Shown piece by piece: positions 11,450 through 19,352 of a stretch of DNA of 64,000 bases; positions within the stretch are counted from its first letter, which is position 1, and every line of letters begins with the position of its first letter. Location: positions 248,001 to 312,000 of the forward strand of contig NZ_VZOT01000005.1 of the NCBI RefSeq assembly GCF_008801935.1, written 5' to 3'. The DNA is from Comamonas kerstersii. GTDB lineage: Bacteria > Pseudomonadota > Gammaproteobacteria > Burkholderiales > Burkholderiaceae_C. Under the pieces are notes generated by a model. That model worked only from the letters and a program-made list of their open reading frames with translations. It searched no databases and was not told the origin of the DNA. The translations under genes and the position numbers were made by a program.

Positions 11450-11719
11450 ATGGATGAATTTGTCGTTCGCACATCCGATCAGCTTTCACCACTTTTAAGG
11501 GCCTTTCGCAAGCAGGCCAAGCTGACGCAAATGGATGTGGCACAGCGCCTTGGGGTGACGCAGCAAACCGTTTCTGTCTTGGAGCGCAATGCAGAAGCAG
11601 TCAGTGCCCAGCGTTTGACACAACTCATGAATATTCTGGGGGTGGAAGTCGTACTGCGCCGGAAATCTGAAGTGAGTACCGAAGTCGATAAGTCCTCGGG
11701 CAACGATACGGAGTGGTAG
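11450..11719 (+). CDS. hipB: HipB-like antitoxin, XRE/Cro DNA-binding protein
   Basis: An 89-residue helix-turn-helix protein. The HTH is SQ-type with LTQMDVAQRLGVTQQTVSVLERN near residues 25-47. HipB proteins neutralise the HipA kinase and repress their own operon. The start at 11450 follows GGAG. The hipA start lies five bases after this stop, so the two are translationally close. The C-terminal tail after residue 68 is polar and probably flexible, as in other HipB proteins. Confidence 0.9.
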   Translation: MDEFVVRTSDQLSPLLRAFRKQAKLTQMDVAQRLGVTQQTVSVLERNAEAVSAQRLTQLMNILGVEVVLRRKSEVSTEVDKSSGNDTEW

Positions 11720-11724
11720 CCACT

Positions 11725-13074
11725 ATGCGCAAGTCCAGCAAAGCCTTGGATCTTTGGATGAATGGCTACAAAGTCGGCACCTGGAGTATTGAGGCAGGGG
11801 TTGATGTACTGCAGTACGACAGGCAATGGCTGCAGAACAAACTTCGGCGGCCGCTTTCCTTGTCGCTACCGTTTACGCCGGGCAATCTTCCCCATAAGGG
11901 AGAGTCCGTACGGTTCTATTTTGAGAATTTGCTGCCTGATCACCAAGAGGTCAGAGAGCGCGTGGCACGCCGCTACAAACTGAAAACTGCAGATACCTAT
12001 GCACTGCTGCGCGAAGTAGGGCGTGACTGCGTGGGTGCTTTGCAAATTTTGCCAGCAGGGGAAGCCCCTCCGGGTGAACAACAGCTGGTGTTTGAGCCAC
12101 TCAATGCATCGCAGGTAGCAGCACATATCCGCTCCATTGCACAAGCGGGTCCGGTGGGAAGACAGGCCGATGACCATGCTCCTTTTCGTCTCTCCATTGC
12201 CGGGGCGCAGGACAAGACCGCGCTGCTGTACTGGAGAGGGCAATGGGGTTTGCCGCAAGGAGCAACACCCAGCACCCACATCTTGAAGCCGGCGCTGGGT
12301 GTGACAGGGGGCAATCAGGTCGATATGAGCGATTCTGTGGAGAATGAGTGGCTCTGTGCACAGATCCTTGCTGCCTATGGTCTGCCTGTCGCTCAATGTG
12401 AAATCCTCAGCTTTGAAGACCAAAAAGTGCTGAGTGTGAAACGCTTCGACCGGAGGGAGTGGAAAGGTGAGCGACTGATGCGCTTGCCACAGGAGGATAT
12501 GTGCCAAGCGACAGGCACATCGCCAGCGCAAAAGTATGAAGCAGACGGTGGCCCCGGTATGGAGGCCATCATGAAGTTGCTCGATGGTTCAGTGGAGCGC
12601 GATCGCGATCGTTTTCACTTCTTCATGGCACAGTTGCTGTTCTGGATGCTGGCGGCCATTGATGGGCATGCCAAGAATTTCAGCCTGTTCATCAAGCCGG
12701 AGGGACGTTATGAGATGACGCCGTTGTACGACGTCATTTCTGTGTATCCCTATATGGGGAAGGCAGCACATCAGCTGCAGCCCAAGCGTGTGAAGTTGGC
12801 GATGGCAGTGCGCACCAAGAATCCACATTGGCTGGTGCATACCATCACCCGGCGCCACTGGGTTGAGTTGGGACTGCGTTATGGCATCCAGTCGCCCAAG
12901 GGCTATGGCATCGATGAATTGCTGAACAAGGTGGTTGAACACACGCCGATTGCCATTGCTGCTGTGCAGAAAAAACTGCCAACCGATTTCCCGGAACAAG
13001 TATCTGTGCCGATATTTGCAGGCCTGCAGCAGGCAGCGCAACGTCTCGCTGGTGTGCCGCTTGAAGCTGGATGA
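11725..13074 (+). CDS. hipA: HipA-family serine/threonine kinase toxin
   Basis: A 449-residue full-length HipA homologue. In E. coli HipA phosphorylates glutamyl-tRNA synthetase and causes persistence. The N-terminal subdomain (1-110) and the kinase core are both present. RLSIAGAQDKTALL (155-168) includes the serine matching the HipA autophosphorylation site. HILKP (185-189) gives the ATP-binding Lys, and AIDGHAKNFS (311-320) is the catalytic loop with Asp313. No key residue is missing, so the kinase is probably active. ATG 11725 was chosen over an overlapping GTG at 11713. The gene ends ten bases from a convergent HEPN gene. Confidence 0.92.
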   Translation: MRKSSKALDLWMNGYKVGTWSIEAGVDVLQYDRQWLQNKLRRPLSLSLPFTPGNLPHKGESVRFYFENLLPDHQEVRERVARRYKLKTADTYALLREVGRDCVGALQILPAGEAPPGEQQLVFEPLNASQVAAHIRSIAQAGPVGRQADDHAPFRLSIAGAQDKTALLYWRGQWGLPQGATPSTHILKPALGVTGGNQVDMSDSVENEWLCAQILAAYGLPVAQCEILSFEDQKVLSVKRFDRREWKGERLMRLPQEDMCQATGTSPAQKYEADGGPGMEAIMKLLDGSVERDRDRFHFFMAQLLFWMLAAIDGHAKNFSLFIKPEGRYEMTPLYDVISVYPYMGKAAHQLQPKRVKLAMAVRTKNPHWLVHTITRRHWVELGLRYGIQSPKGYGIDELLNKVVEHTPIAIAAVQKKLPTDFPEQVSVPIFAGLQQAAQRLAGVPLEAG

Positions 13075-13083
13075 AGAGGCTTT

Positions 13084-13749
13084 TCAGCGAGATTCGTTGA
13101 TCACCGGATAACAAGCCTCCCCCCATACCGCCATGGGGTGGGACATCATGATGTCCACGATGACGGGCACCAGCTTGCCCATCAGATGGGCGCAGTCTTG
13201 CACCTGTGCGCGGTTGACCTTGCTGTTCCAGGTGGCGCCGCCGTGGATCAGCTGGTTGCGCAGGGTGTAGATGCGCTGCAGCACCAGGCTCAGCAGTTCG
13301 GGCGTATTGCCCTTGGCCAGCAGAATGAGTGCGCGCTGCTTGCCGTTGGCAAAGCGCTCCTGCCACTGTGCTTCGGTCAGCAGACCGCGGTGGTAGTCCC
13401 AGAACGATTCAAACACATAGGGGTTGTCCAGCAGGACGCGGATAGGGCCGCTGAACTTTTCCCACACCAGATGGTCGAGCTGCTTGCTGGTGTCGAGCTG
13501 GTGGAGCTTGTGCAGAAACTGCTGGAAGCTGAACTGCTCGGACAGGCGCTGGGCACTGGGAATTTCCTGCGCGTAGGCAGCGTTAAAAGCAATCCACAGA
13601 AAGATAAAGCGAGCGTCTGGATCGGGCTCACAGACGGCGGCGCGCTTGATCCAGCTCAGGGCGCGGTGGATGCGCAGATTCAGCCCTTCCGGCATGTCGT
13701 CACGCGTGGCGCGATGGCGTTTCTTGAGTGTGGCGTGTACAGCCAGCAT
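13084..13749 (-). CDS. HEPN-domain protein, putative RNase
   Basis: A 221-residue alpha-helical protein that looks like an Apea-type HEPN domain. RIYTLRNQLIHGGATW near residues 162-177 carries the Arg-N-x3-His motif used by HEPN ribonucleases. An N-terminal helix set (LNLRIHRALSWIKRA, FIFLWIAFNAAYAQE) fits such families. Start ATG 13749 is preceded by GGAGGGAG. HEPN proteins occur in toxin-antitoxin, abortive infection and RNA-processing roles. Its convergent position next to hipBA suggests a stress or defence context. No antitoxin of the MNT class is next to it, so it may act alone. Confidence 0.75.
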   Translation of the reverse strand: MLAVHATLKKRHRATRDDMPEGLNLRIHRALSWIKRAAVCEPDPDARFIFLWIAFNAAYAQEIPSAQRLSEQFSFQQFLHKLHQLDTSKQLDHLVWEKFSGPIRVLLDNPYVFESFWDYHRGLLTEAQWQERFANGKQRALILLAKGNTPELLSLVLQRIYTLRNQLIHGGATWNSKVNRAQVQDCAHLMGKLVPVIVDIMMSHPMAVWGEACYPVINESR

Positions 13750-13852
13750 GGTGCTCTCCCTCCGGGGCTGTTTTTGTGAGGGGCTGCATAGGGCGGTTGT
13801 AACAAGTCGTGCAATGACTTAGCGCATATGCAACGCGCGCTTTTCTTGTTTT

Positions 13853-13905
13853 GCTGGCTACCAGCGCCCGTTACATCAGCGCTGGCGGCCAAAAATATAG
13901 AAAAC
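13853..13905. repeat. AGCGCT-type interspersed dyad repeat, copy 2
   Basis: Short form: GGCTACCAGCGC (13856-13867) and GCGCTGGCGGCC with an AAAAATATA tail. It lies in the promoter-side gap of the HEPN gene, outside coding sequence. Confidence 0.6.
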
Positions 13906-13941
13906 ACTCAGTCGTGTTTCTGGCCGTAGCCTGTACACGGC

Positions 13942-14343
13942 TTATTGGCGCGGTAGGGCGTACTCCGCAGGGCGCACGTCGAGGATGCCATGCTCGCTGT
14001 GCCTGCCGGTGGTGCTCAGGATGTGTGTGCCATGCTCATCTTCTACGCGGTACAGCGAAGGATCATGTGGGTCACGGAAGGCCTTGAGCTTGACCTGGTA
14101 GATGTGTGGACCGCTGATGATGGAGCCATTGGCGTAGGGCGTGTGGGGTGCAAAGATCAGGCAGGTGTGCCCGGAAAGCTGCCCTTGTGCACATTGCGCA
14201 TCACCATACAGTTTGGCGGGCTGGCCCTGGTACTGAATGTCGATGCCGGGCGGGAACATCAGGGCATCGGTCAGCGACGACTTTTCGCTGCAGGCGGACA
14301 GTGCAAAGGCACAAGCAAAGGCTGCCAGATATGGCAATCGCAT
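13942..14343 (-). CDS. Small putative lipoprotein, unknown function
   Basis: A 133-residue protein with a lipoprotein signal peptide: MRLPYLAAFACAFALSAC, with the lipobox LSAC and Cys at residue 18. The mature part has two Cys (DAQCAQGQLSGHTCLIF) that could form a disulfide in the periplasm. I do not recognise the family. The start was placed at ATG 14343 because the signal peptide begins there. A second lipoprotein gene lies about 155 bases upstream on the same strand. Confidence 0.7.
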   Translation of the reverse strand: MRLPYLAAFACAFALSACSEKSSLTDALMFPPGIDIQYQGQPAKLYGDAQCAQGQLSGHTCLIFAPHTPYANGSIISGPHIYQVKLKAFRDPHDPSLYRVEDEHGTHILSTTGRHSEHGILDVRPAEYALPRQ

Positions 14344-14498
14344 GGTGTAGTTTCTCTCGGCAAACACGATGGCAGGACGGTCTGGGCTGCGCCTGCCTGG
14401 CTCGTAACAATGGGTGAATGCAGAGCTGTAAGTGTAGCGATCAAGCACTGCCTCAGCGGCTTGTGCCGCTGTGTTTTTCAGAGCGTGCCAGCCTGTTT

Positions 14499-14990
14499 TT
14501 ACTGTGGTGGCAGGCTGGTTTTCTTCAGGCGGTAGTGCTGTGCCTGGGGCAGAGGTGCGCCGCTGGCGCGGTCACGCAGCTCGATCCAGTTTTCCCCCAC
14601 AAAAAAGCGGTAGACGGGCTGTGCTTCCGGGGATTCGCTCAGCGTGATCAGGCTGCCGCCTGCCGGGTCAAAGCGAAAAGGCCCCTGGTAGGTGAAGTTC
14701 ACAGGCTCGCCCGTGGTGTCCAGGCTGCGCTCACGCACGACGGCGGTGCGGTCATCACGCAGCTGCACGCTGATGGCGCGCTGGGGCAGAACAGCCTGGT
14801 AGGTACCGGACCAGTCCAGCATGTTTTCCGGGGAATCTCCCACCGGTACTTGCTGGAATGTCTGCTCCATCTTGGGGGGCGGTGCATCCACTGTGGGCAG
14901 AGGGGCCTGGCAGCCAGCAAGGCTGAGCACGGCAGTCAGGGAGAGCAGGCCCAGGCTGGAAGCAGGGGAGCAGCGGAGCAATGAAGACAT
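14499..14990 (-). CDS. NlpE-like lipoprotein without the CxxC motif
   Basis: A 163-residue lipoprotein. The signal peptide ends in LAGC (Cys near residue 27). The mature part follows the NlpE N-terminal fold: NMLDWSGTYQAVLP, a strand set ISVQLRDDRTAVVRERSLD, then YRFFVGENWIELRDRASG. NlpE is an outer-membrane lipoprotein sensor feeding the Cpx envelope response. NlpE usually has LPCADCPGI after the GTY motif; here LPQRAISV replaces it, so the redox/metal-reactive cysteines are missing. The family call is by pattern only. Start ATG 14990 begins the signal peptide. Confidence 0.65.
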   Translation of the reverse strand: MSSLLRCSPASSLGLLSLTAVLSLAGCQAPLPTVDAPPPKMEQTFQQVPVGDSPENMLDWSGTYQAVLPQRAISVQLRDDRTAVVRERSLDTTGEPVNFTYQGPFRFDPAGGSLITLSESPEAQPVYRFFVGENWIELRDRASGAPLPQAQHYRLKKTSLPPQ

Positions 14991-15336
14991 AAGCGAGCGT
15001 GAATGGTGCGTGGCAATGAGGATCATGCTAGCGATAGAGCCTGCCATGCCAATTGCTGGACGCTGTCAGATTTTGTAGGTCATGGCGTACAGAGGGCTGG
15101 CGGCAGAGTCGCTGTGCAGCAGATGCACAATGCCTGAGGGCACTGTGATGTGCCTGCTGAAACGTGTGTGGCAACCCCACAAGCGTAAAGCAGCACAACT
15201 TTCCCTGTGGCTCGTGGGGAAAGTCATGGCTGCTATCAAAACTGAGAAGCTTTGACGGTGCTGAGGGCGGCTGCAGCACCGTACACTGTTTCGCATTACC
15301 TGGCCCTGCGTGCCGGGCCTTTGGCAAGACAAGCGT
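14991..15336. other. Intergenic region between NlpE-like gene and argE
   Basis: About 346 bases without a convincing gene. A 53-codon minus-strand frame ending near 15066 is open but has no recognisable features. The two flanking genes are divergent, so promoters for both should lie here. Confidence 0.5.
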
Positions 15337-16497
15337 ATGAGTACACCTACCACCCGTGAATGGCTGCAAACTTTGGTGGCGTTTGATACCACCAGCCGCA
15401 ATTCCAACCTGCATCTGATTGAGCATGTGCGTGACGCGCTGGCAGCGCTGGGCGTGCAGGCACAGCTGTTCAAGTCGCCCGACGGGGCCAAGTCCAATCT
15501 GTTCGCCACCCTGCCTGCCCGGGATGGCAGCACACAGGGCGGCATCGTGCTGTCTGGCCACACCGATGTGGTGCCCGTCGATGGCCAGACCTGGAACACC
15601 GATCCCTTCGCGCTGACCGAGATCGACGGCAAGCTCTATGGCCGTGGCACCTGTGACATGAAAGGCTTTATTGCCGCAGGCCTGGCGATGGTGCCGGAGT
15701 TCCTGGCCATGGAGCGCAACAAGCCGCTGCACTTTGCGCTGTCGTATGACGAAGAGGTGGGCTGCGTGGGCGCACCCATCATGCTGGAGCAGCTCAGGCT
15801 GCAGGGCCAGCGTTTTGACGGCTGCATTGTGGGCGAGCCCACCAGCATGCAGCCCGTGGTGGCGCACAAGGGCATCAATGTGTGGCGCTGCAGGGTGCAT
15901 GGCAAAGCTGCGCATTCCTCGCTCACACCCCGTGGCAGCAATGCCATTGAATACGCGGCGCGCCTGATTTGCCGCATCCGCGATCTGGCAGACAGCTTCA
16001 AGGCCCATGGCCCGTATGACGAGTTTTTTGACGTGCCCTACACCACCATGACTACCAACCAGATCAGCGGTGGCATTGCGGTGAACACCATCCCTGAGTA
16101 CTGCGAATTTGCCTACGAGTTCCGCAACCTGCCGGGGATTGCGCCAGGCAGCATCCAGGCCCAGGTGGAGGCCTATGTGCAGCAGGAGCTGCTGCCGCGC
16201 ATGCGCCAGGAGTTTGCCGAGGCACGCATTGAGTTTGAGTCCTGCGCCGGCGCACCATCGTTTGATACCGCAGAGACGGAGGCCATCAGCCAGCTGGTGC
16301 AGGCACTCACCGGCGACCGTGAAAAGCGCAAGGTGGCCTATGCTACGGAAGCAGGCCTGTTCCAGCTTGCTGGCATTCCCACCGTGGTCTGCGGGCCCGG
16401 TGCGATTGCGGAGGCGCACAAGGCCAATGAGTTTGTGGGGATTGCGCAGCTGCAGCGTTGCGAAAGCTTTTTGCGCAAGCTGGCGCAGTCGCTATAG
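15337..16497 (+). CDS. argE: Acetylornithine deacetylase
   Basis: An M20-family zinc amidohydrolase of 386 residues that removes acetate from N2-acetylornithine in arginine synthesis. Metal-site segments are visible: LSGHTDVVPVDGQTW near residue 77, GRGTCDMKGFIA near 104, and the catalytic DEEVGCVGA near 137. CIVGEPTSMQ and the C-terminal GPGAIAEAHKANEFV complete the set. The start ATG 15337 gives the usual family length. It stands alone, divergent from the lipoprotein gene and followed by an AGCGCT dyad. Confidence 0.93.
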   Translation: MSTPTTREWLQTLVAFDTTSRNSNLHLIEHVRDALAALGVQAQLFKSPDGAKSNLFATLPARDGSTQGGIVLSGHTDVVPVDGQTWNTDPFALTEIDGKLYGRGTCDMKGFIAAGLAMVPEFLAMERNKPLHFALSYDEEVGCVGAPIMLEQLRLQGQRFDGCIVGEPTSMQPVVAHKGINVWRCRVHGKAAHSSLTPRGSNAIEYAARLICRIRDLADSFKAHGPYDEFFDVPYTTMTTNQISGGIAVNTIPEYCEFAYEFRNLPGIAPGSIQAQVEAYVQQELLPRMRQEFAEARIEFESCAGAPSFDTAETEAISQLVQALTGDREKRKVAYATEAGLFQLAGIPTVVCGPGAIAEAHKANEFVGIAQLQRCESFLRKLAQSL

Positions 16498-16507
16498 GGT
16501 GGTCTGA

Positions 16508-16566
16508 AAATATCAGCCAAATTGGCTGCCAGCGCTTATCTGGTAAGCGCTGGAAGCTATATTTTT
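16508..16566. repeat. AGCGCT-type interspersed dyad repeat, copy 3
   Basis: Compact form: GGCTGCCAGCGCTTA and TAAGCGCTGGAAGCTAT around a five-base loop, followed by an ATTTTTAT tract. It lies just after the argE stop and could terminate it. Confidence 0.75.
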
Positions 16567-16569
16567 ATA

Positions 16570-16593
16570 AAAAAGGCTGCTTCGCAGCCTGAA
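16570..16593 (-). terminator. Terminator for the 59-residue membrane protein gene
   Basis: On the minus strand GGCTGCGAAGCAGCC is followed by TTTTTTATA, about 15 bases past the stop of the small gene. Confidence 0.85.
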
Positions 16594-16604
16594 CAGCCAG
16601 GGCT

Positions 16605-16784
16605 TCAGACCATGGGCCGCTGCAGATAGGCATAGAGAAATGCAGCGCAGCCCAGCGCAAACAGGGCGCAGCCAGCGCCATAGCGAAAGATCAGCTGAGG
16701 CAGCGCAATGGTCTGGTTGGACAGAGCGCCCCAGGCCAGCCCCAGAATGCCCAGCATCCACAACACAGCAGCAACGGTGTACAT
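16605..16784 (-). CDS. Small two-helix membrane protein, 59 residues
   Basis: A short gene with good supporting signals. Start ATG 16784 is preceded by AAGGAGAG, and the stop is followed by a strong terminator. The product begins MYTVAAVLWMLGILGLAW and then has a polar link, SNQTIALPQLIFRY. A second hydrophobic segment, GAGCALFALGCAAFLYAYL, ends in QRPMV. Both helices should sit in the inner membrane. The family is not recognised and no partner gene is near. Confidence 0.7.
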   Translation of the reverse strand: MYTVAAVLWMLGILGLAWGALSNQTIALPQLIFRYGAGCALFALGCAAFLYAYLQRPMV

Positions 16785-16827
16785 AAGCTCTCCTTGTCAT
16801 GTCGTCTGAAAACGAATGACACAAGTC

Positions 16828-17114
16828 TAGGGCGTGTTCACATCAACATTGGGTTCGCGCAGCCACGACAAGGCTGGCAATGCGCGACGCACGGCGCAGC
16901 GCGGGTGCGCACCCGCGCAAGGCGGGCAACAATGCAGTGGTGGCCTTGTCGTGGCTGCCCCTGATTATGGAGCTCACAAATGGGGTTGAAGGCTTGGGGC
17001 GGTCTGCGTTGTTGCGGCAGCTTGCAAGGCGCTCGGCATTGCTGCGCCACCGCGCCTAGCATCCCATCCCCAAGCCTTCAACGCGAATCTCAAGCTTTAT
17101 GTGAACACGCCCTA
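16828..17114. mobile_element. MITE-like element 1 with 16-bp terminal inverted repeats
   Basis: The element is 287 bases long with perfect ends: TAGGGCGTGTTCACAT (16828-16843) and ATGTGAACACGCCCTA (17099-17114). The outer TA may be a TA target duplication, as made by IS630/Tc1-type transposases. It has no coding capacity. A second internal dyad (AAGGCTTGGGG with CCCCAAGCCTT) repeats inside. It shares nearly all of its sequence with the inverted element at 19350-19539 and contains an extra palindromic block. The transposase family that moves it is not identified. Confidence 0.85.
16859..16958. repeat. Nested palindromic block inside MITE-like element 1
   Basis: Arms GCAGCCACGACAAGGC (16859-16874) and GCCTTGTCGTGGCTGC (16943-16958) are perfect 16-base inverted repeats. 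They enclose a GC-rich centre that itself has GCGGGTGCGCACCCGC. The block is missing from the second element, so it is either an insertion into this copy or a loss from the other. Confidence 0.8.
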
Positions 17115-17180
17115 ATGTCCCAGTATGCCAATGCGTGTCAGTACAGACCTTAAGCGGCGTACGCAGCCACCAATCTTTCT

Positions 17181-18125
17181 TTAAGCCTGATGCATCAAGC
17201 TTGAGCCGCCATTTTTTATGCAAGGCACAGGGCTGCCGCTGGGCAGTGGGAAGGGGTAGACCTGCTGCACGCAGTCCAGCCAGGCTTGTGCGGCGCGGGA
17301 TCGGTAGCCGCTGCGCCACATCAGCACGGCGTCCCAGGTCATGGACGGCCCCACCAGTGGGCGGCTGGCTACGCGTGCCGTGTCGTACTTGGCAATCACG
17401 TGCTCAAACATCACGGCAATGCCAATGTCGGCAGCGACCAGATCACCAATGAAATCCCAGTAGCGGCTTTGCAGCCTGACCTGTGGCGTAAATCCTGCTG
17501 CCGCGCACTGCTGCAGCACGGCTTCGTGCAGGGTGAAGTCACTGGTGTAGAGCAGAAAAGGCATGCCCTCCAGCTCTTTCCAGCGCACGGGTCGCGTTTC
17601 GTTTTTGATGCGGTGGCGCGCCATGGCTACGCGTGTTTTCTGGTGGGCAATGGTGTAGGTCTGCAGCTGCGGGTCGGGTGCATCAATCAGGCCCAGTGCC
17701 ATGTCCAGCTTGCCTTCCAGCACCAGCTGGCGCTGCATGCGTGCGCCGGACTCCTGCACGTTCAGCGTCACGCCCGGGTAGCGCTGCTGGAACAGGGCAA
17801 TTACCGGCGCCATGTAGTGGCCTGCGGTGGGCATGATGCCCACGGAGAGCTCACCGCGCGCAATGCCGTCCACCTCGGCCACTTCCTGCTTGAGCAGCTG
17901 CGCCTGCGCCAGCACCTGCAGGCCGCGTTCATAGACCACCTGGCCCGCATCCGTGAGCTGCACGCCACGGCCTTCGCGCAGCAGCAGCGGGCCGCCCAGC
18001 TCGTCTTCAAGCTGCCTGACCATCTTGCTGATGGTGGGCTGGGTGACGTGGGCGTTTTCTGCCGCACGCGTAAAGCTGTTGGTGCGCACGACTTCAACAA
18101 AGTAGCGCAGGGCGCGTAAATCCAT
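17181..18125 (-). CDS. LysR-family regulator, probable regulator of lrgAB
   Basis: A 314-residue LysR protein. The HTH is at residues 1-60 (MDLRALRYFVEVVRTNSFTRAAENAHVTQPTISKMVRQLE), with an effector domain after about residue 90. It diverges from the lrgA-lrgB pair with a short intergenic region, the classic arrangement for a LysR controlling its neighbours. The C-terminal tail after residue 295 (SGSPVPCIKNGG) looks less conserved. The ligand is unknown. In Gram-positive bacteria lrgAB responds to acetate or pyruvate through other regulators, so no transfer of function is safe. Confidence 0.9.
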   Translation of the reverse strand: MDLRALRYFVEVVRTNSFTRAAENAHVTQPTISKMVRQLEDELGGPLLLREGRGVQLTDAGQVVYERGLQVLAQAQLLKQEVAEVDGIARGELSVGIMPTAGHYMAPVIALFQQRYPGVTLNVQESGARMQRQLVLEGKLDMALGLIDAPDPQLQTYTIAHQKTRVAMARHRIKNETRPVRWKELEGMPFLLYTSDFTLHEAVLQQCAAAGFTPQVRLQSRYWDFIGDLVAADIGIAVMFEHVIAKYDTARVASRPLVGPSMTWDAVLMWRSGYRSRAAQAWLDCVQQVYPFPLPSGSPVPCIKNGGSSLMHQA

Positions 18126-18161
18126 GGGGATGCCTTTTAGGAATGCCTATGATGGAAATTA

Positions 18162-18174
18162 TTCATTTTACGAA
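18162..18174. promoter_or_regulatory. LysR T-N11-A box between lysR and lrgA
   Basis: TTC-ATTTTAC-GAA is a dyad of the T-N11-A type in the gap between the divergent lysR and lrgA genes. It is a good candidate for the binding site of the adjacent regulator. Confidence 0.5.
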
Positions 18175-18202
18175 TCTAAGTAGAAACCCTAGACTGCGCA
18201 GC

Positions 18203-18652
18203 ATGTCATCCCTGATCGCGTCCGTCTCCAGCCTGTCCCTGCAGCGCAGCCTGCTCAGCCTCCAGCACCTGTTCAAAGTGGTGCTGCAGGTGGTGGTGCT
18301 CAGCTGCATCTGGCTCAGCATGGACGTGCTGCGCCAGCACTTTGGCTGGAGTATGCCTGCGGGCCTGATCGGCTTTGGTCTGCTGGCTGCAGGCCTGTTC
18401 AGCGGCGTGATCAAGGTGCAGTGGCTCAAGGGCGGCACCAACTGGCTGCTGGCAGAAATGCTGCTGTTTTTTGTGCCTGCCGTGCTGGTGGTCACCGAAT
18501 ACCCTGAGCTGATACAGAACCAGGGCCTGCGCATTCTGGCGGTCATCATCTCCAGCACCTTGTGTGTGATGGTGGCCACAGCCTGGGCCGTAGACCGTGT
18601 CTACCGTCTGGAGCTGTTGCTGGCACGCCGCCGTTCTTCGCGTGGAGCCTGA
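18203..18652 (+). CDS. lrgA: LrgA/CidA-family holin-like membrane protein
   Basis: A holin-like inner-membrane protein of the CidA/LrgA family. Such proteins influence murein hydrolase export, cell lysis and, in some bacteria, pyruvate uptake together with LrgB. Four hydrophobic segments are seen: VVLQVVVLSCIWLSMDVL, MPAGLIGFGLLAAGLFSG, WLLAEMLLFFVPAVLVV and ILAVIISSTLCVMVATAW. The start is uncertain. ATG 18203 gives 149 residues and a normal N-terminus; an ATG at 18143 after AGGA would add 20 residues over the LysR box. The lrgB start follows the stop by four bases. Confidence 0.85.
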   Translation: MSSLIASVSSLSLQRSLLSLQHLFKVVLQVVVLSCIWLSMDVLRQHFGWSMPAGLIGFGLLAAGLFSGVIKVQWLKGGTNWLLAEMLLFFVPAVLVVTEYPELIQNQGLRILAVIISSTLCVMVATAWAVDRVYRLELLLARRRSSRGA

Positions 18653-18656
18653 AGCC

Positions 18657-19352
18657 ATGCTCAGCAATGAAGCGATTGGCGTGCTGTCGCTGCTGGCGAC
18701 GGTGGTCTGCTATGCCATTAACAAGCAGCTGTACCGCAAGTACCCCTCACCGTTTTTGATGCCGATTCTGGTCACGCCGCTGGTACTGATCGCTCTGCTG
18801 CTGCTCACGCATGTGAGCTATCCACAGTACATGGCCCAGACACGCTGGCTGGCCTGGCTGCTGGGCCCCACCACTGTGGCCTTTGCGCTGCCGCTGTATG
18901 AACACCGCGCCATGCTGCGCAAGCACTGGCTATCCATCACCACCGGCGTGCTGGTGGCCAGCTGCGTCTCCATCAGCACCACGGTCTGGTTCGCCCATGC
19001 CTTTGGCCTGGACGAAACGCTGCAAAAAGGCCTGGCCGTGCGTTCCATCACCACACCGTTTGCCATTGAGGCAGAACGTGTGCTGGGTGGCCCCACAGAT
19101 CTGGCCGCGCTGTTTGTGGTCATGACCGGTATTGCCGGCATGCTGCTGGGTGAAGTGCTGCTGCGCGTGCTGCCCCATGTGCGCAGCAAGCTGGCCACAG
19201 GCGCTATTTTGGGTGGCGCCGCCCACGGCACAGGCGTGGCCAAGGCGCGCCAGTTTGGTGATGTGCAGGCCGTGGTGGCGTCGCTGGTGATGATGATTGC
19301 GGGCGCGCTGAATGTGATCGCCGCACCGTTTGTGCGGCAGGTGTTCTTTTAG
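18657..19352 (+). CDS. lrgB: LrgB/CidB-family membrane protein
   Basis: A 231-residue polytopic membrane protein, the usual partner of LrgA. The LrgB signature GLAVRSITTPFAIEAERVLGG near residues 127-147 and AILGGAAHGTGVAKARQFGDVQA near 182-204 are both present, among about six hydrophobic segments. Its TAG stop (19350-19352) is made by the first bases of the adjacent MITE-like element, so the original C-terminus may have been altered by that insertion. It is coupled to lrgA with a four-base gap. Confidence 0.9.
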   Translation: MLSNEAIGVLSLLATVVCYAINKQLYRKYPSPFLMPILVTPLVLIALLLLTHVSYPQYMAQTRWLAWLLGPTTVAFALPLYEHRAMLRKHWLSITTGVLVASCVSISTTVWFAHAFGLDETLQKGLAVRSITTPFAIEAERVLGGPTDLAALFVVMTGIAGMLLGEVLLRVLPHVRSKLATGAILGGAAHGTGVAKARQFGDVQAVVASLVMMIAGALNVIAAPFVRQVFF

